Notes: a model not told the origin generated them from the sequence alone. A stretch of 64,000 bases of DNA from Affinundibacterium nitidum (GCF_014284155.1 NZ_JACOFZ010000001.1:1258545-1322544), one strand, 5' to 3'; counted from the stretch's first letter, positions 27,494 to 37,147 are shown. Numbers and translations are program-made.

Positions 27494-29175
27494 AGAGCAA
27501 GCAGGGAATAGCTCTGCGTTCTTCTTTTGACTTTGGATTCCACGTTAGAATCGGCTTTTGTTTCGGTTTTAGTTTGCATATTACTCCAAGCATCTCCATC
27601 GAAACGCTGCGCTTGCACGCTAAAATTCGAGCGTGAATCGCCGCGTTTTTTCTCTGCCTCGATCTCTTCTTTATATCGCTCTTTCCATTCACGCTCTTTG
27701 GCGTCGATCACCGATAAGTCGTAATACTTCACATCTTTAGCGGTGCGAGCAATTTCCAATTGCTGCAACGCTCCTGGCACAGCGCCTTCCAACATATACG
27801 CCTCAGCTAGAGCGATGTGCTGCAGGGCTTCCTTATTTTGTGCAGCATAAGCCTTGGCTATTTCATGCTGCAAACGAGCATCCCTTCTGTACAAGGAAAT
27901 TTGGTCACGCAAGAAGCTTTCTACTTCTTCATAATGTTTCGCTTCGATAAGCACGTCAGCATATTGGTATACCATGCCTCGTGCCAGAGGCAAATCTCGG
28001 ACAGCAGACTTCGCTTTGGCCACAGCTTGTTCAACGCGTTTAAGACCTAACTCAATATCAATCGTGAGGCTCGCAAATGCACTAATCTCTTTCAACCATT
28101 TATTCTGTTTAGGATTTTGCTCAAGCTCTTTGATCAATTCATTCAAAATCACCTCAGCCTGTTTAAACTCTGACTTCTTAAAGGCGACAAAAGCCAAGCC
28201 ATACTTACCACTCAAGCGACTTTCTTCATTGCCATTCTGAATTTGATTCTCAAACACGATCTTTGAATCAATCAGACCTTGAGCTTTACTATCTTGCAGC
28301 ACACGGACTCGTGCTTGCATTAAATAAAAATCCAAACCATCTACGCGCTGTCGATAGCGTTCACCAAATAATCGCCCTTGAATATCCGCCATGCGTTCGG
28401 TGGTTAATGGATGACTGCGCAAATATGACAAGCCGTTATCGCTGTAATTGCGTGAAGCGTGTTGCATACGTCCAAAAAAAGCCAACATACCTGAAGTATC
28501 GTAGCCACTATCCTTGAGGATCTGGAAGCCGATCCGGTCTGCTTCGCGCTCCGCATCTCGACTAAAACTCAGTTGTCTTTGTATGGTCAGGCCCTGTCCG
28601 CCCATCACCATCGCCATTGCCGCATCGGGGCTAGACTTTGCCGCCAAAGCCGCCAACAGAATTGCCGCAAGGGGAATCAATACATCTTGTTTTTGTTGGC
28701 CGATCATGCGCGCAATATGACGCTGCGATACATGCCCAATCTCATGCCCCATTACCGAGGCGAGCTCAGACTCGCTTTGCGCAGCCAACAACAAGCCTGA
28801 ATGAAAGCCAATGAAACCACCGGGGAAGGCAAATGCATTTAAGACAGGATCACGTACCGCGAAAAACTCAAAATCATATCTTTCTTCACCGCGCGCATCC
28901 GGACGCTTATCGAGCAAACTATTACCGAGCTTTGTCAGATACTCAGAGGTTGGCCCATCATTCAAAAAATCAGGGTCTCGTCTGACACTCGTCATCACTT
29001 GTTCGCCCAACTTGCGCTCCATGATAGGCGACAAGTCTGCCCGCGCGGTATCGCCCAAAGTTGGCAACTTTTGCCCCTGAGCCGAACTAATTTGAGGCAA
29101 TGCCGTAATTGATAGGCAGACGCTCAACATGAGCTGAGTCAAGTTTTTTCGAAAAAACGGAATTTCTTTTTTCAC
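27475..29175 (-). CDS. Periplasmic M48 metalloprotease with TPR region (BepA-like)
   Basis: A periplasmic zinc protease related to BepA (YfgC), which helps assemble or degrade outer membrane proteins. A signal peptide (residues 1 to about 33, ending ISSA) is followed by an M48 domain with HEIGH at about 144-148 and the third-ligand segment SRDAEREAD near 208. The second half has TPR-like helices (about 320-490). The mature length (about 530 residues) is in the BepA range. Its C-terminal end has a basic extension. The frame extends to 29229, but starting at the GTG at 29175 gives a normal signal peptide. Neither start has a good ribosome site. Confidence 0.9.
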   Translation of the reverse strand: MKKEIPFFRKNLTQLMLSVCLSITALPQISSAQGQKLPTLGDTARADLSPIMERKLGEQVMTSVRRDPDFLNDGPTSEYLTKLGNSLLDKRPDARGEERYDFEFFAVRDPVLNAFAFPGGFIGFHSGLLLAAQSESELASVMGHEIGHVSQRHIARMIGQQKQDVLIPLAAILLAALAAKSSPDAAMAMVMGGQGLTIQRQLSFSRDAEREADRIGFQILKDSGYDTSGMLAFFGRMQHASRNYSDNGLSYLRSHPLTTERMADIQGRLFGERYRQRVDGLDFYLMQARVRVLQDSKAQGLIDSKIVFENQIQNGNEESRLSGKYGLAFVAFKKSEFKQAEVILNELIKELEQNPKQNKWLKEISAFASLTIDIELGLKRVEQAVAKAKSAVRDLPLARGMVYQYADVLIEAKHYEEVESFLRDQISLYRRDARLQHEIAKAYAAQNKEALQHIALAEAYMLEGAVPGALQQLEIARTAKDVKYYDLSVIDAKEREWKERYKEEIEAEKKRGDSRSNFSVQAQRFDGDAWSNMQTKTETKADSNVESKVKRRTQSYSLLALQRGLD

Positions 29176-29283
29176 GGTGATATGATCACAAAAATAAGTC
29201 GCGCTACACAAGAAAACAGGTAAAGACATTTATGTTTAGCTAAGCACTTATCTTAACTCACAATTATTTTTTATGTTCATCTT

Positions 29284-29820
29284 ATGACCAACAAAGCACC
29301 TACAAGTTCGACCTCCGGTGATGAATTCACGCATTTCGATGCCAGCGGACAAGCGCATATGGTTGATGTGGGTGCTAAAGAGAACACGCATCGCGTTGCC
29401 GTTGCCCGTGGCAAGATACGCATGCAAGCACAAACATTCAAAATGATTGCGCAGGGGAATTCAAAAAAGGGCGATGTTTTGGGCATCGCAAGAATCGCTG
29501 CAATCATGGCATCGAAACGCACCAGCGATCTTATCCCTCTTTGCCATCCACTTGCATTGACACGCGTCACGGTCGACTTCGAGCAAGATCCAGAGAATCT
29601 TTGTATCCACTGCACGGCACAAGTTGAAACACGAGGCCAGACAGGCGTTGAAATGGAGGCGCTAACGGCCGTTCAAGTTGGTTTACTCACCATCTACGAT
29701 ATGTGTAAAGCGGTCGATCGCGGCATGGTGATGAGCGATATTCGTGTAATGGAGAAACGAGGCGGAAAATCAGGCGAATGGGTGGCGGACATCGATGCAC
29801 CCACTATCCCGACTAGGTAG
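29284..29820 (+). CDS. moaC: Cyclic pyranopterin monophosphate synthase
   Basis: Molybdenum cofactor synthesis enzyme acting after the radical-SAM protein MoaA to form cPMP. The 178 residues include [19 protein letters not shown], the [11 protein letters not shown] block, [28 protein letters not shown], and KRGGKSG. Divergent from the protease gene. Its stop lies 4 bases from the convergent glycosyltransferase gene. The fdhD gene at 51.6 kb implies the cell makes a molybdoenzyme (formate dehydrogenase). Confidence 0.97.
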   Translation: MTNKAPTSSTSGDEFTHFDASGQAHMVDVGAKENTHRVAVARGKIRMQAQTFKMIAQGNSKKGDVLGIARIAAIMASKRTSDLIPLCHPLALTRVTVDFEQDPENLCIHCTAQVETRGQTGVEMEALTAVQVGLLTIYDMCKAVDRGMVMSDIRVMEKRGGKSGEWVADIDAPTIPTR

Positions 29821-29824
29821 ACCT

Positions 29825-31462
29825 TTACTTTGCTAGCGCTAGCTTAACTGTTTCCACAACATTTGCCCAAGGCTCACCTATTTGCTGCCTAAATAGTCGA
29901 ACTGAATCATACCAAGGGCTGCGGTCGGTATTGAGAAGCCAGCGCCAATCTGAATGGTAAGAAAGCAAAACCCAAGTCGGCTTATTCATTGCACCAGCCA
30001 AATGTGCGACGGAAGTGTCGACTGTCACGACAATATCCATTAATTCAACTAAAGCCGCAGTGTCTATAAATGTTGTGACTTCGTCGCCATAGAAATGCAC
30101 ATTGTCGAACCTCTGCAGCTCTTGCTTTTCCACGGCGCCGATTTCCTTCTGCAAAATCGTGAAATCAAGGTCCAATGCAAATAATTGTTGAATCGCTGCA
30201 AAAGAGATAGAGCGCAAATAATTATTTTTATGTTCAGGGTTGCCCGCCCAAACTATGCCAACTCGACGCTGACGTTTTTGATGCTCTAAACGACTTCGCC
30301 AGTGCAGTACGCGCGATTCCATACTACGCAGATAACCAGAAGCGGACGGGATAGATTCAACTGTCACCTGTAGCGCGAGTGGCACACTCATCAGATCACA
30401 ATAATAATCATAGACAGGCAATGGATCGGTTTCGCGCAATAACTGGGTAACACCCGACATTTGCTCCATCATTTCATATAATGGTGACAGAACTACAAAA
30501 TGCACTGTGCAACCAAACTTTTCCAGCTGTGGGATGAAACGGCAAAATTGAATCGTATCTCCATAACCTTGCTCAGACGCAATCAGTAAGGTTTTCCCCT
30601 CAAGACTTTGAGTGCCATCCCATTTAGGCTTTGAAGTGACAAACCGCCATCCTGTCAACTCAGATGTATTCCAACGATGCTCATAGAGTTTCCAACCCTG
30701 CTCGAAGTCCCCCAACTTCAGACGCAACGCTCCTTCTAGAACAAGAGCAGGACTGTAGTCCGGTTGGAGCCGTCGAATTTGAGCAAAGCCTTCGAAGGCC
30801 TCATCAAGCTTCATCAATACCACACAGCAAACAACATAGTTGAAAATGAGTTCAACGGAATGAGGGTTCTGCTCGAGGGCACGCATATAGGCTCCCATAG
30901 CCTGCGCGTAACGAAATAAATACAGGCAGTAATTTCCATAATGCTGCAACATACCAATATTTCGTGGAAAATACTGCAAGCCGGCTTCGACAACGGCAAC
31001 CGCTTCTTCGACCTGTTTGCGCTGATAGAGCGCGAAGGATAGCTCAACATAAACGTGCTCTTGACTCGGCGAGATTTCTATAGACCGTCGCCAATTTTTG
31101 ATCGCAGTCTCCGCATCATTTTCAAGCGACGCAATACCGCCTAACAAATACCACGCATCGGCCAGGTCTGCTTTCAGCTCGACAGCCTTGGATAAGTGTA
31201 ATTTTGCTTTTAACAGATTGCCGCGCTCTTTATAGAGAAAGCCCAACATGACGTGGGCTTTTTCGAAATCGGGTTGAAGATGAATGACCTGCGCGTATAG
31301 GTCCAAAGCCTTAACAGTATCATCGCGATCAAAGGCTTCACCCGCAGCCTTGAACAAAGATTCCGCTGTCACCGACTCGACTAAGTTATTCATTTCACCC
31401 GTCTTGAAATCACGACTCTCCTCTTTCTTGCCTAGGAAGAATCCCAACATTTTCTTTAGCAT
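29825..31462 (-). CDS. TPR-containing glycosyltransferase (paralogue 1)
   Basis: A 545-residue protein. It has an N-terminal region of TPRs (about residues 35-270; KALDLYAQVIHLQPDFEKAHVMLGFLYKE is a clear unit) and a C-terminal domain like family 9 glycosyltransferases (LIASEQGYGDTIQFCRFIPQL, VGIVWAGNPEHKNNYLRSI, VTVDTSVAHLAGAMNKPTWVLL). There is no signal peptide. The short hydrophobic start (MLKKMLGFFLGKK) could touch the membrane. Substrate unknown. The closely similar gene at 31861, with pilin genes downstream, suggests a role in pilin or surface glycan assembly. It is the last gene of the minus-strand glycan run. Confidence 0.88.
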   Translation of the reverse strand: MLKKMLGFFLGKKEESRDFKTGEMNNLVESVTAESLFKAAGEAFDRDDTVKALDLYAQVIHLQPDFEKAHVMLGFLYKERGNLLKAKLHLSKAVELKADLADAWYLLGGIASLENDAETAIKNWRRSIEISPSQEHVYVELSFALYQRKQVEEAVAVVEAGLQYFPRNIGMLQHYGNYCLYLFRYAQAMGAYMRALEQNPHSVELIFNYVVCCVVLMKLDEAFEGFAQIRRLQPDYSPALVLEGALRLKLGDFEQGWKLYEHRWNTSELTGWRFVTSKPKWDGTQSLEGKTLLIASEQGYGDTIQFCRFIPQLEKFGCTVHFVVLSPLYEMMEQMSGVTQLLRETDPLPVYDYYCDLMSVPLALQVTVESIPSASGYLRSMESRVLHWRSRLEHQKRQRRVGIVWAGNPEHKNNYLRSISFAAIQQLFALDLDFTILQKEIGAVEKQELQRFDNVHFYGDEVTTFIDTAALVELMDIVVTVDTSVAHLAGAMNKPTWVLLSYHSDWRWLLNTDRSPWYDSVRLFRQQIGEPWANVVETVKLALAK

Positions 31463-31480
31463 GACAAGGAATGTGATCAG

Positions 31481-31774
31481 TTATAGGCTTGTCAGAACCA
31501 AGTGCGTGATTTCATCGGCGAATTCCTTCTCGAATTGCGCTTCGATGAGTCGCCATTTCAGGGTATTGCCCAGTTGCGCTTTCTGATAGACGTTTAGCTT
31601 GTGTTGCTTCTTATATTCATCGACCTGCCAAAGTGCCGCTGCGATCACCTCGCCACGTTTCTTGAGCATTTTGTCTTTCTTGTTTGCGTCCACTTTTGGC
31701 ATCTTTTCAATCAAAAAATCCGCCAATTTATTTGCAAACTCTTTCGCCTGCGATGCATTAAACCAATTAAACAT
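31481..31774 (-). CDS. 97-residue protein between the glycosyltransferases, unknown
   Basis: A small, charged, helix-rich protein that I do not recognise. It starts MFNWFNASQAKEFANKL, an amphipathic stretch like the short hydrophobic starts of both neighbouring glycosyltransferases. It continues with Lys-rich segments (KVDANKKDKMLKKRGE) and two helices ending EKEFADEITHLVL. No cysteine, signal peptide or membrane segment. It is 18 bases from the downstream glycosyltransferase gene, so co-transcription is likely. It could be an adaptor for the flanking enzymes, but that is inference. Confidence 0.75.
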   Translation of the reverse strand: MFNWFNASQAKEFANKLADFLIEKMPKVDANKKDKMLKKRGEVIAAALWQVDEYKKQHKLNVYQKAQLGNTLKWRLIEAQFEKEFADEITHLVLTSL

Positions 31775-31860
31775 AATTTTAGTTAAGTCTTTAGTTAAGT
31801 TTTAAGTTCCGTCTTTATCAAAACGAGATGTTCAAATGATGCCTTAATTATCCCAACATG

Positions 31861-33513
31861 CTAGGTTGCTAGGGACTCTTTCAACGCCACGAGTTCATTC
31901 TTCAGCTTCTGCACTATCACTTCCCAAGGTTCACCCGTATTTTGTCGGAATAGTCGCACAGAATCATACCAAGGGCTACTCTCTGTACCTAGCAACCAAC
32001 GCCAATCAGAGAAACAAGAAATCAACACCCAGGTAGGTTTTCCCATTGAGCCCGACAAATGGGCTACGGAAGTATCAACAGTGACAACGATATCCATGGC
32101 GTCAACTAGGGCGGCAGTATCTGAAAAATCCTTGACTTCCTCACCGTAAAAAAACACATTGGGGTATTTACTGAGCTCAACCCGCTCCGACGCACTTATC
32201 TCCTTCTGTAAAATCGTAAAATCCGCATCGATCTGAAAAATTGACATGATTGAAGATAGTGCGATTGAACGCATATGATTATTGGTATGCAAAGGGTTGC
32301 CCGACCATACCACACCAATCTTCGTGCGCTCTCCTTGTTCCAACACCCGCTTTTCCCAACGCTTTTGCTGAATCGGAGGGCACTGCAGATAACGCGAGCT
32401 CATTGGTATATTGTGAAGTGAAATATCCAGCGCTAACGGCAAACTCATCAAGTCACAATAAAAATCGAAATCTGGCAAAGATTGCTTGTCGTTGACCAAA
32501 GAATCAACTCCTCCAATTTGCGTCATCAATTCAAACAGAAGCGGAGACGTCGAGAAAACTACTCGTGCCCCCAATTCTTTTAACTGTGGAATAAACCGAC
32601 AGAACTGAATTGTGTCGCCAAAGCCTTGTTCTGAGCGTATATAAATTGTCTTACCCGCCAAACTCTGGGTGCCATCCCACTTGGGTTTAAACGTTTTAAA
32701 CTTGGCCGCCGATAGGGCTGGTGTTTGCCAACGCCATTCAAATTGCCGCCAACCGCGCTCGTACTCACCTCTTTGCAAACGCAGCATTCCCTCTTCGAAA
32801 TTGGCCATAACATGATCAGGCTGTATGCTCTGAATTCGCATCAGACAATCCAACGCCAGATCAAACCTGTACAAGGCCATGCAACAGATCACAAAGTTGT
32901 AAAGCAACTCAACCGAATCGGGCATCAATCGTAAAGCTTGTTCGTAGGCGGCAAAGGCATTTTCATGCTGAAATTGACTCAGATGGAAGTTGCCCAAATA
33001 CTGCAACATCGTCACATGTTGAGGAAATTTCTCTAAGCCTCTCTTAATCTGGATAATTGCATCATTGCCGCGCCCCAATTGAAATAGTGCGTACGACAAT
33101 TCAAGATAGATATGTTCCTGCGAAGGATCGAGCAAAATAGAGCGTTCAAAGTATCCGATCATTTTCTCGGCATCATTTTCGGCTGCGGCAATACTTCCCA
33201 ATAAATAATTGGCATCAGCCAGTTCAGGATTAATCTCAATAGCACGAATCAGATGGTCTTTTGCTTGCGGAAAATTACCTCGTTCCTTATACAAGTAGCC
33301 AATCATCACAAATGCTTTTTCGAAACGTGGGTCTCGCTTAATGACCTGTAAGTAGGTGTCTAAGGAAGAGACTGTATCACCTCGATCTAGAAATTCTCCG
33401 GCTTGGCGAAACAAGGACGCGGCATCAGGTAATGACGTAGGGGTAACCACGGAGGCCCCGTCTGCATTCGAATTCTTCGCGTTAGAAAATAAATTCAATA
33501 TTGCTTTTAACAT
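31861..33513 (-). CDS. TPR-containing glycosyltransferase (paralogue 2)
   Basis: A 550-residue paralogue of the protein encoded at 29825, with the same order: hydrophobic start (MLKAILNLFSNAKN), TPR units (about 35-275; SLDTYLQVIKRDPRFEKAFVMIGYLYKE), then the glycosyltransferase domain (IRSEQGFGDTIQFCRFIPQL, IGVVWSGNPLHTNNHMRSI, VTVDTSVAHLSGSMGKPTWVLI, WLLGTESSPWYDSVRLFRQ). Long blocks match paralogue 1 residue for residue, while the TPR part has diverged more. This suggests an old duplication with distinct protein partners. Separated from the PglL-like gene by 48 bases. Confidence 0.88.
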   Translation of the reverse strand: MLKAILNLFSNAKNSNADGASVVTPTSLPDAASLFRQAGEFLDRGDTVSSLDTYLQVIKRDPRFEKAFVMIGYLYKERGNFPQAKDHLIRAIEINPELADANYLLGSIAAAENDAEKMIGYFERSILLDPSQEHIYLELSYALFQLGRGNDAIIQIKRGLEKFPQHVTMLQYLGNFHLSQFQHENAFAAYEQALRLMPDSVELLYNFVICCMALYRFDLALDCLMRIQSIQPDHVMANFEEGMLRLQRGEYERGWRQFEWRWQTPALSAAKFKTFKPKWDGTQSLAGKTIYIRSEQGFGDTIQFCRFIPQLKELGARVVFSTSPLLFELMTQIGGVDSLVNDKQSLPDFDFYCDLMSLPLALDISLHNIPMSSRYLQCPPIQQKRWEKRVLEQGERTKIGVVWSGNPLHTNNHMRSIALSSIMSIFQIDADFTILQKEISASERVELSKYPNVFFYGEEVKDFSDTAALVDAMDIVVTVDTSVAHLSGSMGKPTWVLISCFSDWRWLLGTESSPWYDSVRLFRQNTGEPWEVIVQKLKNELVALKESLAT

Positions 33514-33561
33514 TGGAAAGCGCTTTATTTAGGTGCACAAATATTTCACTATCATCGCATC

Positions 33562-35271
33562 CTACTCTTTTGCTGGCATGCTCAGGAATATCTTCTCATA
33601 GCGAACGTCTGATTTGGCAAGCTCACGCCAGTAATCATAATATTCGGGATAGTAAAAAGGGTGGAGCCGGTGCAAGGTTTTCATCATCTGCGCTGCATCA
33701 TCAAGTCGATTATTTAGAACATAAATCTCTGCAAGCTTACTAAGAATATGTACATAACCGAAACGATGACTCGTTTGCTCAACAAAACGGATTTCGTCTT
33801 CCGTCATTTTTTCCGCTGGCACGATACGCATCAAACTAAAATAATCATAATAGTCTGGCATTAAGGTAAAACGAGGCGAGCTAATTTTACTGAGATCCAT
33901 TTGTGCATAATTTTTTGCGCGACGGAACTCATTAAAACCTTCTACAACACGGTGGAAGTCGATCACAATCAAACCGCAAAAAACAATACTTAATGCAGCA
34001 ATAGCCTGCAGGGAGCGCGCAGAGACTGTGCGAGTTTCTGTAGCTGTCCAGCGCAAGCCATGGGCCATTCCCGCTAGCACGGCCAAAGGTATCAAGACAA
34101 ATGCGTACCATAAAGGAAATTCAACTAAACTATGGACAGCAATTGCGACCAAAAATAGTAGAAACAAACCAATCTCAGGACGCACACGCAAAGACTTCGC
34201 GCCACAGGTGCGAATAAGCCACAAACCGAACGCACCGAAGAACAATATCGCAAAAGGCAGTCCCAATTCAGCTGCAATATTGAGGATGAAATTATGGGAA
34301 TGCTCGGCATAGATCGTTGGCGTAAAATTAGCACCGATATCAACTTGTGCGGAACCAAAACCAAACCATCCGACCCCAAGCCAAGGGTGGCTAGCGATCA
34401 TGGAAATGGCTTGCTGTGCCAACACAGTGCGTTCCGACCTGCCACCAATGCGTTCAATCACCGATCCACTCGAAAAGCCCATCCAAGCAGAAATCGTTGG
34501 CAAGAAAAAGACTGCCAACGCATACAACGCCAATAGGCCAAGCATCCATACGATATGCTCTTTACGCTGCCCGACAAAGCCAGTCCCTGTCATGATCACG
34601 AACAGCGGCAGAATTAACCAAGCAATGCGTGACTGGGTCAACACGATCCCCCAAACGATGAACGCCGCAAAAACGATCGCTATACCACCATGTATTTTTT
34701 GCTGTTGGCGTAACCACCAGATTGCTGCCAATCCAAAACAAAGGAGCAATGCGAGTTGATTGGGCTGTGCAATATTGGCAAACGGTCGAACCGCCACCAC
34801 GCCATCAACTGCCATGTACATAACAAATGGGCGCAAATCCCACCCTAACACCTGTGCATTTTCCATCAATACGGAGGCAAGTGCTGCTATCAGATGTGAG
34901 AAGGCAATGCCATCACAAAGCATACGGGCCGCATTTTCCTCACTAGCAATTGCAGAACCATAGAAAATCGCGATAGTGGTCAGCCCAAGATAAAGCACGG
35001 GGAAACTAATTTGATAGGGATAAACCCGTTGCAACAATAACTGCAACATCATCATCAACAGGATAGAGATGGGTAAATACACCAATTTCGGTTGAACAAT
35101 GGCTTCTCGCTTGCAAAACAAGAAGACAGCAGCCAAAAGTAAACCAATCACCGCTGCCAATTCATTGTAAAACGTCCTGAATGGGTGCACATGATGGGAG
35201 ATTACATTCGCACAAATAATGCCCAGTCCAAATAGCACAATCGATATTTGTTTATGACGCAAGGACAGCAT
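33562..35271 (-). CDS. O-antigen ligase-family protein (PglL-like)
   Basis: A 569-residue inner membrane protein. About ten to twelve hydrophobic segments (residues 8-440) enclose a large periplasmic loop with the Wzy_C signature (LTQSRIAWLILPLF; HSHNFILNIAAELGLPFAILFFGAFG; HSLVEFPLWYAF). A soluble C-terminal tail (about 440-569) includes a TPR-like stretch. The EHSHN and VEFPLWY features are those of PglL/PilO-type O-oligosaccharyltransferases, which transfer lipid-linked glycans to pilin. WaaL ligase is the alternative, but the neighbouring TfpX and pilin genes favour pilin glycosylation. Confidence 0.87.
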   Translation of the reverse strand: MLSLRHKQISIVLFGLGIICANVISHHVHPFRTFYNELAAVIGLLLAAVFLFCKREAIVQPKLVYLPISILLMMMLQLLLQRVYPYQISFPVLYLGLTTIAIFYGSAIASEENAARMLCDGIAFSHLIAALASVLMENAQVLGWDLRPFVMYMAVDGVVAVRPFANIAQPNQLALLLCFGLAAIWWLRQQQKIHGGIAIVFAAFIVWGIVLTQSRIAWLILPLFVIMTGTGFVGQRKEHIVWMLGLLALYALAVFFLPTISAWMGFSSGSVIERIGGRSERTVLAQQAISMIASHPWLGVGWFGFGSAQVDIGANFTPTIYAEHSHNFILNIAAELGLPFAILFFGAFGLWLIRTCGAKSLRVRPEIGLFLLFLVAIAVHSLVEFPLWYAFVLIPLAVLAGMAHGLRWTATETRTVSARSLQAIAALSIVFCGLIVIDFHRVVEGFNEFRRAKNYAQMDLSKISSPRFTLMPDYYDYFSLMRIVPAEKMTEDEIRFVEQTSHRFGYVHILSKLAEIYVLNNRLDDAAQMMKTLHRLHPFYYPEYYDYWRELAKSDVRYEKIFLSMPAKE

Positions 35272-35340
35272 AATTCAACGACTTTCAATGAAATGGAGTG
35301 CGATAAAGATTGAGGCTTCGAAATCAACAAGCAGGCTGTA

Positions 35341-35367
35341 AAAAACAAGCCGCCTATGAGAGGCGGC
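35341..35367 (-). terminator. Terminator after the TfpX gene
   Basis: A perfect 7-bp stem GCCGCCT/AGGCGGC (35349-35355, 35361-35367) with a 5-base loop. On the minus strand it is followed by TTGTTTTTT. It separates the tfpX-like gene from the PglL-like gene. Confidence 0.85.
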
Positions 35368-35408
35368 CGTTTATGCGATTATTACCAATCAACTCAGCTG
35401 GCTCCTCA

Positions 35409-36176
35409 TTATAGAGAACCATCAAGCATTATGTAATCAATAAAATCGCCATTGTTTCGATTTACCAGCAAAGTAAAGAATCCTTGTTTTGAAATCACCG
35501 GGTAAAAGCCAAGTTGAGCAGTCTCAACCTTCCCTTTCTTAGCGATATCATCAATCGCAGCCTGTGAACTTGGATAACGATCTAATAATAATTTGATCGG
35601 TTTTGCATCTTGTTTTATACGTGATTGCGTTTCTTTATATGAGGTCCATAGCTCAGGCCTCATACCGATATCGCGTCCCTCTAACGCTTGAAAAATCGCA
35701 TCCCCCTGTTCTTTCTGGGAAAGCTCACGCGTTCCAATAATGGTGGGGCCCGTCAGAGAAAATGTGGAGAGTCCCTTCGGTGCTTTTTTCAAGTCAGCTT
35801 CAGAAATCTCAGCTGCACACACAACACGAAACCGCATTCCTTCATATACAACCGCCACGGGACGTGACACAAAAACAGCATGCACTCCATAAACGAGTGC
35901 GCAGATTTGCAATAAACCGATAACAAAAAAATCCCCGAGCATGACCCTCGCCTTCTTAAGTGGATCAAATGCAACAAAAGTCAGTGCGGGCCCAAGAACA
36001 AGATCAACCCCAGTAACCAATAGAAATAGGTTTAAGCCGCCACTCGCGAAACCAAAAGGGTTGGGATACCAGAGAAAGAAAACCACCACGCCAACCAAAG
36101 TAGCTACAAGCAAAGATAAACACACATGCAAACCTGAAGCACGCAGTTTAGATATGAGCAACTCTCTTCTTTGCAT
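35409..36176 (-). CDS. TfpX/TfpZ-type type IV pilin accessory protein
   Basis: A protein of about 255 residues with four hydrophobic segments in its first 130 residues (VCLSLLVATLVGVVVFFLWYPNPF, LNLFLLVTGVDLVLGPALTFVAF, a third near 90-110) and a periplasmic C-terminal domain. WYPNPFGFASGG and LVLGPALTFVAFDPLKK are family hallmarks. In other species TfpX/TfpZ proteins are encoded beside pilA, stabilise particular pilins, and are needed for normal piliation. I chose the ATG at 36176, which has AAGGA 6 bases upstream. It is divergent from the pilin genes across a 453-base gap. Confidence 0.92.
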   Translation of the reverse strand: MQRRELLISKLRASGLHVCLSLLVATLVGVVVFFLWYPNPFGFASGGLNLFLLVTGVDLVLGPALTFVAFDPLKKARVMLGDFFVIGLLQICALVYGVHAVFVSRPVAVVYEGMRFRVVCAAEISEADLKKAPKGLSTFSLTGPTIIGTRELSQKEQGDAIFQALEGRDIGMRPELWTSYKETQSRIKQDAKPIKLLLDRYPSSQAAIDDIAKKGKVETAQLGFYPVISKQGFFTLLVNRNNGDFIDYIMLDGSL

Positions 36177-36347
36177 TTTTTTCCTTTTGAACACTAAGCG
36201 CATTTATTACTGAACTTACACACCAGAATCAGAGGATCAATCCTCTATTTACGCGAATTTTACAAAAAAAATGAGCTTAAAAAACGAATCCATGAAATTG
36301 GAAGCGACATTTCTTATCCATATTCGTGAGCATATCACCGATCGACC

Positions 36348-36390
36348 TGACAATTTTTGTCAAAACAACGTCAGCCTGTCATTTTTTGTC
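36348..36390. promoter_or_regulatory. Possible PilR/enhancer-binding region
   Basis: TGACAA, TTT, TTGTCA (36348-36362) is a perfect inverted repeat. TGTC occurs three times (36358, 36377 and 36387). The cluster is about 200 bases upstream of the pilin sigma-54 promoter, where bacterial enhancer-binding proteins act. PilR of Pseudomonas uses TGTC-containing sites. The assignment is inference. It may instead serve the divergent tfpX-like gene. Confidence 0.4.
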
Positions 36391-36564
36391 ATTCGAAAGC
36401 AAGTATCGATAATGAAGATACATTTCTAAAAGCCTACTTCTTTCTGCATTTGACTTAAAAGATTCTGCCGTTTTATTAATCAAAGTTAATTTTTTGTGGC
36501 TTGAAAGAAAATTTCTGCAAAAAACAGGCGAGAAATCACTTACAATCCGCTCCCAAGGAATATC

Positions 36565-36580
36565 TGGCACAGCTTGTGCT
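36565..36580 (+). promoter_or_regulatory. Sigma-54 promoter of the first pilin gene
   Basis: TGGCACAGCTTGTGCT contains GG at 36566-36567 and GC at 36578-36579 separated by exactly 10 bases, the -24/-12 pattern of RpoN promoters. The -24 half is a perfect TGGCAC, and the -12 half is GTGCT against TTGCW. Transcription would start near 36591, about 40 bases before the pilin ATG. Sigma-54 with PilR controls pilA in Pseudomonas and many other bacteria. Confidence 0.82.
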
Positions 36581-36629
36581 TATATCCTTGCGTGGTTTCC
36601 CCTTTTATTAATTTTTTATGGAGTTTGAA

Positions 36630-37043
36630 ATGACTATTTCCAAACAAGTACAAAAAGGTTTTACTTTGATCGAATTGATGATCGTTGTTGCGATTATCGG
36701 TATTTTGGCAGCAGTTGCGTTGCCAGCGTACAAAGACTACACAGTTCGTGCAAAAGTAACTGAAGTTATCTTGGCAGCATCTGCAGGTAAAGATACTGTT
36801 GCTGAATACTTTAACTACACAGGCTCCTTGCCAGCAAGTGGTGCAATTTCAATTGCAACACAATCAACACAATACGTTTCAGGTGTGAGCTGGAGTGGTA
36901 CAGTTTTGACTGCAACGGCAACTGGCGAATCTAAAATCGCTGGTAGCACAATCACTTTGACACCAACAGCGTCTACAGACAATTTGAACTGGACATGCAG
37001 CGGTACAATCGATTTGAGATACCGTCCAGCAAGCTGCAAGTAA
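36630..37043 (+). CDS. pilA: Type IVa major pilin, first copy
   Basis: A prepilin of 137 residues. A 10-residue leader ends [10 protein letters not shown], and PilD cleaves before the methylated Phe of [24 protein letters not shown], with Glu5 of the mature protein present. The globular head carries a beta region rich in Ser, Thr and Gly and a C-terminal disulphide loop between the two cysteines of [17 protein letters not shown]. The ATG at 36630 has GGAG 6 bases upstream. The frame opens 12 bases earlier at an ATG overlapping that site. Controlled by the sigma-54 promoter upstream and ended by a terminator. Confidence 0.96.
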   Translation: MTISKQVQKGFTLIELMIVVAIIGILAAVALPAYKDYTVRAKVTEVILAASAGKDTVAEYFNYTGSLPASGAISIATQSTQYVSGVSWSGTVLTATATGESKIAGSTITLTPTASTDNLNWTCSGTIDLRYRPASCK

Positions 37044-37058
37044 TACTTGCTTCTTGAG

Positions 37059-37088
37059 AAAAAGGTCTCAACTTGGGGCCTTTTTTTT
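37059..37088 (+). terminator. Terminator between the two pilin genes
   Basis: AAAAAGGTCTC, ACTT-type loop, GGGGCCTTTTTTTT forms a stem with some G-U pairs followed by eight T. Partial read-through could feed the second pilin gene. Confidence 0.85.
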
Positions 37089-37147
37089 GGAATTTATCTT
37101 TAACCAATATAAAAACAAAAAATTAAATTACAATTTAGGACATTGCT

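Noticed and set aside
36379-36570. 63-codon minus-strand frame upstream of pilA
   Set aside because: It lies across the sigma-54 promoter and has no ribosome site or family match.
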